56,661 nucleotides of DNA from contig JBBSWA010000002.1 in NCBI GenBank assembly GCA_038046485.1, positions 1-56,661 on the forward strand, read 5' to 3'. The first letter of the stretch is position 1; every line of letters starts with the position of its first letter. The notes under the pieces were generated by a model. It saw nothing but the letters and a program-made list of their open reading frames with translations, had not been told where the DNA came from and searched no databases. Below are positions 16,555 to 23,725 of the stretch, piece after piece. The stretch comes from JBBSWA01 sp038046485. Its GTDB lineage: Archaea > Nanobdellota > Nanobdellia > Woesearchaeales > SM23-78. The position numbers and the translations under genes are program-made.

Positions 16555-16731
16555 TAGAACAAAATTCTAAAGAATTTTGGACTACAGAGATTATTCAAAG
16601 GAATAATCTCTGATAGGAGCAAAATGGCAGATTTTGCTACTTCAGAAACTATTGCAAAAATAGTTTCTGGTAGGACGAAGTTCTCAAAAGAACTTCGGAC
16701 TTCAGAGATTATTCAAAGGAATAATCTCTGG
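16555..16731. repeat. Tandem array of three 57-61-bp double-hairpin units
   Basis: Units at 16555-16613, 16614-16670 and 16671-16731. Each reads TAGgaC, hairpin B, GgacT(a/t)C, hairpin A, G(G/A). Stems differ between units but stay self-complementary (A stems AGAGATTATT/AATAATCTCT and AGAAACTATT/AATAGTTTCT; B stems AAAATTCT/AGAATTTT and GAAGTTCT/AGAACTTC). Junctions are constant. The third unit supplies the stop codon of tatD. Confidence 0.9.
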
Positions 16732-17459
16732 TAGTTCATCCACACATTATTCGCCACTTCTTCAGGATCCATCTTCTTGATCTCGGCAATCTTCTGAATC
16801 GTTCCTAGAATGTTGGCCGATTCATTTCGCTCACCAGGATTGGGTGCTAAGTGCGGTGCATCGGTTTCTGTCAAGATCTGTCCCAAAGGAATAATCTCAG
16901 CCATGAACTGAAATTGGCTAGAACGAGTAATATTTGTAGGCAGGCTAAAGTACCATCCATTCTTGATCGCCCGCTGCACGAGTGCTTTCTTCCCAGAAAA
17001 GCAATGCAGGTCGACTTTCTTTGCTCCCAACTGTTCCAACAATTCAATCGTCTCCAACTCAGCTTTGCGGGTGTGCACAATCACTGGCTTATCTAATTTC
17101 TTGGCTAATTCAACAATCTTCGTCAAAGCCTTTTTCATGTCTTCCATTCGTTCGGGTTTCTCAAACGCGTCCAGCCCCACTTCGCCAAACGCAATAAACT
17201 CTTGCTTCGCAATCCACTCAAGTTCTTGGTCAAACTCAGCTTCCGTAACTTCTACGGTGTGGGTTGGATAATATCCAAGTACAGGTTTAAAGATCGGATA
17301 CTTCTTGCACAGTTCGAGCACGCGCCGGTTACTCTCAGGGTTTACTCCATTGAGTAAAATCGCCTTCACACCGGCGTCTTCTGCTCTCTTCAACACTTCT
17401 TCCCGGTCCTTATCAAACTCAGGAAAGTCCATATGGCAGTGCACGTCTACGAGGATCAT
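16713..17459 (-). CDS. tatD: TatD-family metal-dependent hydrolase
   Basis: 248 residues from ATG 17459, preferred over GTG 17468 because GGTGA (17465-17469) is a ribosome-binding site. Metal ligands are visible: HCHMD at the N-terminus, GEVGLD near 90, VIVHTRKAE, DLHCFSG and TETDAPHLAP. TatD proteins are DNases or D-aminoacyl-tRNA-related hydrolases. The last residues (NYQRLFL) and the TGA are encoded by the adjacent hairpin array, so the natural C-terminus was altered. Overlaps the IMPase stop, likely one operon. Confidence 0.88.
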   Translation of the reverse strand: MILVDVHCHMDFPEFDKDREEVLKRAEDAGVKAILLNGVNPESNRRVLELCKKYPIFKPVLGYYPTHTVEVTEAEFDQELEWIAKQEFIAFGEVGLDAFEKPERMEDMKKALTKIVELAKKLDKPVIVHTRKAELETIELLEQLGAKKVDLHCFSGKKALVQRAIKNGWYFSLPTNITRSSQFQFMAEIIPLGQILTETDAPHLAPNPGERNESANILGTIQKIAEIKKMDPEEVANNVWMNYQRLFL

Positions 17460-17464
17460 CATAT

Positions 17465-18251
17465 TCACCGCTTATTTAGTACATGGTCTCGTACGAGTTT
17501 GACCAGTTTTTGATGTAAAAATCCATTGCTCACAATGTGACCTCGGATGTCTCGGTCATAGCGTTGTTCTTTTCCGAACAAGTCCGTTACTTTTCCGCCG
17601 GCTTCTTCCACAATGACCTTGACAGCGGCAGTGTCGTGCGCTTCATAGTGGGGGAAAACTGTGGCCTCAAATTGCCCTGTCGCGACAAGCGCAGCCATAT
17701 GGGTGATGGATCCTAAATTGAGGAGGTGAACATTCTTGTTTTCTAGAGCATGATAAAGGGGGGGGGAGGTTGTACCTTGCGAGTCCCCACCCATCCATTC
17801 CGATAAGAGCATGTTCCAGTTCTTTTTTAGGTGAAACCCTTATTTTCTTTCCATTTAGGGTAGCTCCTTTTCCTTGTTCGGCAAAGAAGGTTTTCCTGTG
17901 GAAGGGATCATAGACAACCCCCACGATAGGTTTCCCATGATGGGTTAAGGCAAGGGAAAAGACAGAAACAGGAATTCCGTGGGAGTAAGGAATAGTGCCA
18001 TCAATGGGGTCGCATACCCAGACATAGTCAGAGGAGTTGGATAAATGGCTTTCTTCCTCTCCAAGTACATCATGCATAGGAAAACGCCTTTTGACATTTT
18101 CGATAACTAATCTGTTTATGTCTAAATCAGCTTTTGTAACTGGGCTATGATCTTGTTTGTAGCTGTTCTTTACTCGGGAAGAAAAATACCTAAGCATGAT
18201 GCGGCCTACTTTTTTGGCCAGGTTAATTGCAAAGGGTTTATAGTTAGGCAT
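17465..18251 (-). pseudogene. Inositol-monophosphatase-family protein, frameshifted at a poly-C tract
   Basis: The upstream frame (ATG 18251) carries VLGEEESHLS and the metal motif CDPIDGTIPYSHG. The downstream frame carries YHALENKN...AHDTAAVKVIVEEAGG, the second IMPase motif. They join at a run of nine C on the coding strand (17758-17766). With eight C the two halves form one protein of about 261 residues, the normal family size. So this is either a slipped homopolymer (phase-variable switch or mutation) or a sequencing error. The family dephosphorylates inositol phosphate, fructose-1,6-bisphosphate or PAP. Confidence 0.88.
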
Positions 18252-18322
18252 GGCATTGTAGAACGAATAATCTTCTTAAAGCTATCGTCAGAAACTCAAT
18301 AACAGCAATACTTATAAGTACT

Positions 18323-18348
18323 TATAGCTTCCTATAGCTAATTATAGC
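18323..18348. promoter_or_regulatory. Three helix-phased TATAGC repeats at the vapBC start
   Basis: TATAGC occurs at 18323-18328, 18333-18338 and 18343-18348, exactly 10 bp apart and ending one base before vapB ATG 18350; CTTATAAG lies just upstream. Sites on one face of the helix next to the start are what a cooperative VapB autorepressor would use. Inference from position. Confidence 0.5.
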
Positions 18349-18349
18349 C

Positions 18350-18577
18350 ATGAACCTCACGACCATCCAGCTCAGGCAGGATACCAAGAAGAAGTTAGAG
18401 CAGAAAAAGCTCCATCCAAGGGAGAGCTATGACGCAGTTATCCAGAGAGCGTTAGATACGGATAATATTCTTAGTTTAGAGGAAGCTTTTCGTCAGAGTG
18501 ACCAAGTAAAATTGAAAAGGAAATACTCAACAGAAGAAGTGATCGCATTGACGCATGCGCATAGAAAGAGACCATGA
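18350..18577 (+). CDS. vapB: VapB-type antitoxin
   Basis: 75 residues. The N-terminal TTIQLRQDTKKKLEQKKLHPRESYD is a ribbon-helix-helix pattern and the rest is a charged toxin-binding tail. Overlaps the PIN gene by 4 nt (ATGA). ATG 18350 follows the phased TATAGC repeats directly, implying a short or absent leader. Confidence 0.85.
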   Translation: MNLTTIQLRQDTKKKLEQKKLHPRESYDAVIQRALDTDNILSLEEAFRQSDQVKLKRKYSTEEVIALTHAHRKRP

Positions 18578-18945
18578 AGCCTTTTTTAGATGCAAATGTG
18601 TTGGTTAAGGCTTTTTTTGACAATAACGAACAAGATAGTTGTAAAAAAGTATTATGTGAAGAGTTTATTACGAATATGGTTTGTTTGGCAGAAGCACAAG
18701 AAGCTCTGGCAACCATTCTAAAGAATCAGGAGCAAGCTGCTTCTTGGATGAAGTCGGTTTTTAAAGCAAATGGGGTTATTGTGGATGTGGATAAAAATAC
18801 CTTATTTGAGTCGTTTAAGTACTTGGACCATCTCACAATATGGGATGCAATTCATTATGCAACGGCATTATTAAATAATTGTTCTGAAATAGTTTCTTAC
18901 GATAAAGATTTTGATGGTCTTAAGATCAAGCGGATGGAGCCTTAG
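18574..18945 (+). CDS. vapC: PIN-domain toxin (VapC-like)
   Basis: 123 residues. Acidic PIN residues: D in FLDANVLVKAFF (residues 3-14), E in AEAQEAL, and LTIWDAIHYATALL near 90-103, ending IVSYDKDFDGLKIKRMEP. It should be an Mg-dependent RNase held by the preceding VapB. Its stop overlaps the convergent rhomboid stop by 4 nt. Confidence 0.88.
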   Translation: MKPFLDANVLVKAFFDNNEQDSCKKVLCEEFITNMVCLAEAQEALATILKNQEQAASWMKSVFKANGVIVDVDKNTLFESFKYLDHLTIWDAIHYATALLNNCSEIVSYDKDFDGLKIKRMEP

Positions 18946-19739
18946 CGTAAAAAGAAGTAATAAGCCCCTACAATTACAGCCAAAGAAACCACATTAATCA
19001 AAAACCCTTTCTTCAGTTGTTCTTTGTTATCAATGCCCATGAAATAAGCAATGACTGCAATGGATAAAAATCCTCCGAGGTGTGCAAAGTGTCCGATGCC
19101 ATCTTCAGCAGGGTTCAAGACCCCAATAACATCTAAGTAAATGGTGAGCCACCCGACGATCATCACAGGCAAAGGAATGAGCAGTTCATACGTCAGGTAA
19201 AACGGATTCAAAAGAACCGCGCTCGCAACAAGTCCCATGATCGCTCCAGAAGCGCCAAGTCCTCCTGTATTGTCCACAATAAGAAAGAGGTGAATCAAGC
19301 TGGAAAAAACGCCGGAGAGGATCAAGGCACAAAAATAGAGAATCCCCATTTTTAGGCTTCCAATGTTGCGTTCAACCACTCTTCCAAAGATGAAGAGTGC
19401 AAGCATGTTGCCAAACAAATGAGACAAACTGGCATGCAGAAATCCGGCCGTAATCAAGGTATACGCGTGAGGTCCAAGTAAGTCTTTGGGGTAGTTAATC
19501 AGGCTACTCAGCAAGGCATCGTTAAAGAAGAGACTAACAATATATAGGACAATGTTCAACAGAATCAAAGTGATCGTAAGCTTGGCTTCAAATAAAAAAT
19601 CAAACACATCAATAAAGGGTTTGAAGAGGTCTTTCCATTCTTTGCGTTTAAAGAAAACTTGAATCAAGGTAATCGGAGTTAAGACCAAGTCAAGGATAAA
19701 CCTCCACAGGAATCTACTTTCGCTCTCAATTGGGGCCAT
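18942..19739 (-). CDS. Rhomboid-family intramembrane serine protease
   Basis: 265 residues with about six or seven hydrophobic helices. The catalytic Ser lies in GGLGASGAIMGL (near 160-171) and the His in GHFAHLGGFLSI (near 219-230), the rhomboid dyad. A HLFGN motif near 107 is also present. It cleaves membrane proteins within the bilayer. A TATA-like box about 25-30 nt upstream fits ATG 19739. The long N-terminal part before the first core helix is cytoplasmic and basic. Confidence 0.9.
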   Translation of the reverse strand: MAPIESESRFLWRFILDLVLTPITLIQVFFKRKEWKDLFKPFIDVFDFLFEAKLTITLILLNIVLYIVSLFFNDALLSSLINYPKDLLGPHAYTLITAGFLHASLSHLFGNMLALFIFGRVVERNIGSLKMGILYFCALILSGVFSSLIHLFLIVDNTGGLGASGAIMGLVASAVLLNPFYLTYELLIPLPVMIVGWLTIYLDVIGVLNPAEDGIGHFAHLGGFLSIAVIAYFMGIDNKEQLKKGFLINVVSLAVIVGAYYFFLR

Positions 19740-19782
19740 TCAACATCTAGACATAAAGGAGTATAAAAAGCTTAAGAATTAT

Positions 19783-19960
19783 ATTTGTTTAGCATCCTCA
19801 GGTCGAAATCCATTTAACATGCTATCACAATGCGTTGCGAGGGGTTGTGCTCAGAAACGAAGTTTCTGGCACGCCAGAAATCTTATGATTTCTGTGTGCA
19901 CCCTTCGGGAACGCAGCATCTATAACCGAACTTCAAGGATTTCGAAGATGCTAAACAAAT
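19783..19960. mobile_element. Mobile structured-RNA-like element, copy 2
   Basis: 178 bp, terminal repeats ATTTGTTTAGCATC / GATGCTAAACAAAT, 8-bp core helix CGAAATCC / GGATTTCG, ATGC/GCAT stem, and CCC-TTCG-GGG tetraloop hairpin. A 7-bp TAAGAAT occurs on both sides (19773-19779 and 19963-19969). Longer than the other copies because two extra hairpins (CAGAAAC/GTTTCTG, CAGAAATC/GATTTCTG) sit inside, between GTGC and GCAC. Lies 10 nt past the arvC stop. Confidence 0.85.
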
Positions 19961-19970
19961 GCTAAGAATC

Positions 19971-20351
19971 TCATTTCTCTGTAAACTTTCTAAACGTCTC
20001 GGCAATGTCAATCACGTATTTGCCTTCATCGAGTTTGACAATAAGAGGTGTTTTTTTCTTAAACAGATTAACCAAGTCAATCTCGTATTTGCCCGGTTCC
20101 GTAATGTTAATGGCTTCAAGATCTAAGATCACGGGCAGGCCTTCTTGGTACCCATCGCCGATGATTTCAAGAACATCCTCTTCAATTTGGTTTTTTTGCT
20201 CTTCGCTTAAATCCTGCAATGGAGGGGATAAGCCAGGCATTTTTTCTTTGCGGATGAAAAAGAACATACGATTTCCACAAACGCAGCCTTTGACGACTTC
20301 GCTGCCAGCTTCTCCGTACAGGTGTCCGCATTTGACGCATTGGTGGGGCAT
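19971..20351 (-). CDS. arvC: OapC/ArvC-family zinc-ribbon protein
   Basis: 126 residues. N-terminal zinc ribbon C-V-K-C (residues 5-8) and C-V-C-G (28-31) is followed by a two-lobed domain ending in KFTEK. The gene lies 2 nt after the arvB-like gene and belongs to the conserved archaeal trio GTPase / DUF2073 / zinc ribbon (OapABC, also ArvABC). In haloarchaea the GTPase of this trio drives extracellular-vesicle formation; the role of the ribbon protein is not established. Confidence 0.85.
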   Translation of the reverse strand: MPHQCVKCGHLYGEAGSEVVKGCVCGNRMFFFIRKEKMPGLSPPLQDLSEEQKNQIEEDVLEIIGDGYQEGLPVILDLEAINITEPGKYEIDLVNLFKKKTPLIVKLDEGKYVIDIAETFRKFTEK

Positions 20352-20353
20352 GG

Positions 20354-20731
20354 TTATCTCTTTTTGTGTTCATTCGTAAGCAATTGGATCTTATGAGGGT
20401 CTCTTTTGATTTCTTTTATAACATTTGCGGGGCCAATCACAGTAAATCCTTCACGGTTTCCCAATAACAGGTGAACTAATGTGTGACGTATTTTTTGCAA
20501 AAGCGCCTCGTTTTCAGGATGGGCTTCGAGGTAGCTGAGTTCAATGCCTTTAAACTTGTGGTTGATTCCTTCAAGGGTTTGTTCAAGGAGCGCAGTTTCT
20601 TCTTCAGTCTCAAGTTTTCCTTCGAGAAGAACAATCTTGTCTTGTTTGACAATGTCTAAGAGGTGGTGGATGCGTAAAGAAGTCTCTAAGGGTTCAACTT
20701 CAGAATAGGGAATAAATTGAAGAGTGAGCAT
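20354..20731 (-). CDS. arvB: OapB/ArvB-family protein (DUF2073)
   Basis: 125 residues, soluble alpha/beta, begins MLTLQFIPYSEVEPLETS and carries GNREGFTVIGPANVIKEIKR near 91-110, as in DUF2073. Sits between the Era-like GTPase (2 nt gap) and the zinc-ribbon gene (2 nt gap), so the three are one transcript. Presumed to act with the GTPase at the membrane, by family knowledge. Confidence 0.85.
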   Translation of the reverse strand: MLTLQFIPYSEVEPLETSLRIHHLLDIVKQDKIVLLEGKLETEEETALLEQTLEGINHKFKGIELSYLEAHPENEALLQKIRHTLVHLLLGNREGFTVIGPANVIKEIKRDPHKIQLLTNEHKKR

Positions 20732-20733
20732 GG

Positions 20734-21363
20734 TTAAGAGGCAACCTCAAAAAGGGCTTTGTAGAGTTCGTCCATGTTTTTGCCGGTTTTTGCACTAATT
20801 CCAATGACATTGTATTGAGGAAAAGCCGTCTGAATTTTGCGCAGCTTGCTTTTTTTAAGATCGATTTTATTGGCAACAATAATCATGGGGATTTTTCTTG
20901 CTTCTAGGTTTCCAATTAAGGTGATATTCACTTGGCTGTAAGGGTCTAGTGTGCTGTCCATGACAACAATAACGGCATCCATATGGTCAAGCCATTTGAT
21001 GCTCTCGATGATGCCCTTGGTGGCTTCTTTTGCGCGTTGTTTGGCGTCTTTGGCTTTGATGCCATAGCGTAAAAAATCTTCATAATCGATGCGGGTCGCA
21101 ATACCTGGGGTGTCAGCAAGGTTCACACTGAGTTCCTTGCCTTCATAGGTAATGGTGATCTCTTCTTTGATTTGGATTTCGCGCGTTTCATGAGCGATGT
21201 TGCTCACAATCCCCAGTTCCTCGCCTGTCCAGTCTTTGCAAATGCGGTTCGCAAGGGTCGTCTTTCCTCCATTGGGAGGTCCATAAATGCCTAGTTTGAT
21301 GTGCCGTCGGCGTAAGAAGAGTTTTTTCAAAAAGCCATGGACTTGGCCAAAAAATGAGCTCAT
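20734..21363 (-). CDS. arvA: Era-like small GTPase, OapA/ArvA family
   Basis: 209 residues. G1 GPPNGGKTT (residues 28-36), G3 DTPG (83-86), G4 NKID (158-161) and G5-like ISAKTG (181-186) are all present. A basic N-terminus (KKLFLRRRHIK) may contact membrane. First gene of the arvA-arvB-arvC operon. The haloarchaeal homologue ArvA is required for vesicle production; the same function here is inferred from the conserved gene set. Confidence 0.88.
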   Translation of the reverse strand: MSSFFGQVHGFLKKLFLRRRHIKLGIYGPPNGGKTTLANRICKDWTGEELGIVSNIAHETREIQIKEEITITYEGKELSVNLADTPGIATRIDYEDFLRYGIKAKDAKQRAKEATKGIIESIKWLDHMDAVIVVMDSTLDPYSQVNITLIGNLEARKIPMIIVANKIDLKKSKLRKIQTAFPQYNVIGISAKTGKNMDELYKALFEVAS

Positions 21364-21421
21364 AGAAGAGAGAAACCTAGTTTTGTGTATTTAAACGTTC
21401 CGAATTTCACAGAGTTTAGGT

Positions 21422-21829
21422 TTATCCGATGAAGGTAAGGTTAATCAGAGTGCCGACATTGGTGATCAAGTTTTTCCCTTGGGTGGGTTGTCCAAAGATA
21501 GGTTGGTTGAGGAAGTAAATAAACTGATTTTCTTTATAGGTTAAGACAAGGTCTTCTTGATCTTGCAGGGTGACGCTGTAGTTAAATCCGGCTAAGCTAT
21601 ACGGGAGTTCAAAGGTGCGTGAGTAGCCATCTCCAACAGTTTCGGCAAGGTCAGCTTCAGTAATGATGATGTCGGCGATTTCTTGCATCTTGGCCTGGTC
21701 ATTGAGGGTGATGACTTGGCCGGTGCGGGTGTGGAGCAATGCAGCAAATAAGGCCAAAATAAGAAACATAAACCCAACAAGGGTGATGAATTCAATCGTC
21801 GCCTGAGCCTGATTATATTTGTTTAGCAT
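21422..21829 (-). CDS. Pilin-like protein with class III signal peptide
   Basis: 135 residues from ATG 21829. The N-terminus MLNKYNQAQATIEFITLVGF is a short basic leader followed by the conserved Q-x-x-x-E and a hydrophobic helix, the signature processed by EppA/PibD-type peptidases. The C-terminal domain is extracellular and beta-rich. The ATG and first codons lie inside the terminal repeat of mobile element copy 3. Follows arvA and another pilin upstream. Confidence 0.8.
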   Translation of the reverse strand: MLNKYNQAQATIEFITLVGFMFLILALFAALLHTRTGQVITLNDQAKMQEIADIIITEADLAETVGDGYSRTFELPYSLAGFNYSVTLQDQEDLVLTYKENQFIYFLNQPIFGQPTQGKNLITNVGTLINLTFIG

Positions 21830-21942
21830 CCTAAGGTGAAAACTCCTCCGATTAAGGTTTACGTTCGTTGTGGGGGTTGGCCCCTGCGGGGAAACAGAAC
21901 TTTGGAGAGAAACAGAAAGAGTTTTCAAGATGCTAAACAAAT
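21817..21942. mobile_element. Mobile structured-RNA-like element, copy 3
   Basis: 126 bp, terminal repeats ATTTGTTTAGCATC / GATGCTAAACAAAT, core helix GAAAACTC / GAGTTTTC, GTTC/GAAC stem, and CCCC-TGCG-GGGG tetraloop hairpin. One end overlaps the first four codons of the pilin gene. No clear target duplication here. Confidence 0.85.
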
Positions 21943-22018
21943 ACGTCTTATTTTTTAGTGCTCGAGCTCCAAAACAGAAATTTTGTGTTGTTTGAGCTCG
22001 AGAAGGGTTCATGGGGAG

Positions 22019-22444
22019 TTAGGTTTCAGCAAGGTAAACACTGTTTCCTTGACTGATGATCTTGATTTTAAAGGTTCCGGAATGAAAGCTGTTGCTGATA
22101 TTGGGGGTATACGGGGTTTGCAGGGGAATATCAGTAAAAAAGATGGCTTCACTCAGGCCCTTGTTGGTCTCAAAGGCGACGACAATTTCATTGTCACTGT
22201 TGACATAAAATTCCTTGCTGTTGGAGGGAAAATTAACTTCAAGGGTTGTCCAGCTATTTTTACCAAGGCTGTAGACGGCAATGATGTTGTTAATTAAGTC
22301 GCTGCCAATGCGGATGACTTGGCTGCTGGCAATTTGGTCAGTGGTTTGTCTTGCGCGCTCAAAGAGTAGAAGGCCTGCAGGGACCATAATCACTAAGATC
22401 ACGCCTAAGATCACTAGGTATTCAACAGAGACTTGGCCACGCAA
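22019..22444 (-). CDS. Pilin-like protein with class III signal peptide
   Basis: 141 residues. The leader is only RGQVSVEYLVILG, giving the Q-x-S-x-E signature next to the cleavage site and a hydrophobic helix to about residue 28; the rest is an extracellular beta-rich domain. The start is TTG at 22444, supported by a strong GGTGA ribosome-binding site six bases upstream. Shares a divergent TATA region with the structured RNA at 22522. Probably forms pilus-like surface fibres with the adjacent paralogue. Confidence 0.82.
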   Translation of the reverse strand: MRGQVSVEYLVILGVILVIMVPAGLLLFERARQTTDQIASSQVIRIGSDLINNIIAVYSLGKNSWTTLEVNFPSNSKEFYVNSDNEIVVAFETNKGLSEAIFFTDIPLQTPYTPNISNSFHSGTFKIKIISQGNSVYLAET

Positions 22445-22521
22445 AACAGTTCACCTCTTAGTGATCTTAAGGAAGAAGTGCTTATATAAAGATTTGGATT
22501 CAAACGTTCATAGGGAAAGAA

Positions 22522-22691
22522 TCGGTTTTGTAGAAAGTGAGGTCTTGCCGCCTTATTGTGAGCATCCGTATATTGAATAGCTAAGCGCCAAGGGGGATCG
22601 CCCCATCTGGGGAGGGGCGCTTATCTAGTAAAAGGTTAAGATGCGAACGGGCTGCAAGACCAAGCGATAGCGAAACTTTCTACAAAGCCGA
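22522..22691 (+). ncRNA. Candidate structured ncRNA, about 170 nt
   Basis: Ends pair in a 17-bp helix (22522-22538 with 22675-22691). Inside are GGTCTTGC/GCAAGACC (22541-22548 / 22654-22661), GCATC/GATGC and AAGCGCC/GGCGCTT helices. A TATA box (22481-22490) lies about 25 nt before the expected start, while secF has its own TATA-like box (about 22702-22712) and leaderless ATG, so this is better explained as a separate RNA gene than a leader. It lacks SRP RNA, RNase P or 5S signatures that I can recognise. Confidence 0.6.
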
Positions 22692-22734
22692 AAGAATCAA
22701 AATCTTTATTAACCCTCTCGAGAAACCAAGCTCT

Positions 22735-23724
22735 ATGAAGATGTCTCGACGGGAGCGCCGTTTGCAGAGTCGTACAGAGCGCTTGGATAAGCTGCGTAAA
22801 GAGGTACATAAAGCCTATGTGGCTAAAGAGAGACACACACCAAAAGAGATCCAGTATAAAGGTCTTCTTAAGTTAATGCGTGATCATTACAAGCCCCTCA
22901 TGATAATTCCCTTGGCCATGTTAGTGTTCTCACTGGTCGTGATTTTAATGACGTATAGCGAAACAGGCTCTTTGATGTATAAAGGAGTTTCATTGCAAGG
23001 GGGTATTTCATTGACCATTCCGATGAAGGAGCAGGTGGATGTTCCGGCCTTGGAGTCTTTTTTGAGGACTCGCTTACCACAAAGTGATCTGGACATTCGC
23101 ATTCTTTCAGAAGCAGGGAAGCAAAAGGGTTTGCTTATAGATGCTTCGAATGTGAAAGAGGATATCTTCCTAGGGGCACTAAGAGAACGTATGACCTTAG
23201 GAGATTTTTCGATTGAAACCTTGGGTCCGTCCTTAGGTGATGCATTTTTTACACAGGCCTTGTGGGCCTTGGCAATTGCTTTTGCTTTGATGAGTCTGGT
23301 GGTATTCCTTTATTTTAGAACCTTGGTGCCTTCAGCGGCAGTGATTATAGCAGCGGTTTGTGATATGTTGTTTGCCTTAGCAGGAGTTAATCTCTTGGGA
23401 TTGAGGCTAAGTACAGCGGGTTTGGCTGCTTTTTTGATGTTGATTGGTTATTCAGTAGATACAGACATTTTGTTGACGGCTCGTGTGATGAAGAGTAAGG
23501 AAGGTTCTGTGTTCGACCGAGTAGTAAGCGCATTGAAGACAGGTTTCTTAATGAACATCGTGGCCTTGGCCACAACAATTGTAACTTTGATTTTCACGCA
23601 GTCACCGGTAATCATGCAGATCATGTGGGTGTTGCTCTTCGGGTTGATTGCGGACATCATCAATACATGGATTCAGAATGCAGGCATATTACGATATTAT
23701 TTAGAAAAAAAGGGTGTTCAGTAA
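22735..23724 (+). CDS. secF: Protein-export protein SecF
   Basis: 329 residues with six hydrophobic helices. After the first helix comes the periplasmic-side SecF domain (YKGVSLQGGISLTI), and the C-terminal helices carry GYSVDTDILLTARV and NIVALATT, typical RND-type SecF signatures. With SecD it promotes export through SecYE. Basic N-terminal extension of about 50 residues is longer than usual. secD follows after 1 nt. Confidence 0.93.
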   Translation: MKMSRRERRLQSRTERLDKLRKEVHKAYVAKERHTPKEIQYKGLLKLMRDHYKPLMIIPLAMLVFSLVVILMTYSETGSLMYKGVSLQGGISLTIPMKEQVDVPALESFLRTRLPQSDLDIRILSEAGKQKGLLIDASNVKEDIFLGALRERMTLGDFSIETLGPSLGDAFFTQALWALAIAFALMSLVVFLYFRTLVPSAAVIIAAVCDMLFALAGVNLLGLRLSTAGLAAFLMLIGYSVDTDILLTARVMKSKEGSVFDRVVSALKTGFLMNIVALATTIVTLIFTQSPVIMQIMWVLLFGLIADIINTWIQNAGILRYYLEKKGVQ

Positions 23725-23725
23725 A

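Noticed and set aside
16555..16731. CRISPR array
   Set aside because: Units are self-complementary hairpins with no unique spacers, and no cas genes are present in the window.
21961..22002. CTCGAGCTC/GAGCTCGAG inverted repeat between the two pilin genes
   Set aside because: It could be a terminator or spacer hairpin, but it has no T run or conserved partner, so I did not annotate it.
22522..22691. Riboswitch or leader of secF
   Set aside because: secF has its own TATA-like box about 25 nt before its ATG, so the structured segment is more likely a separate RNA; not fully excluded.
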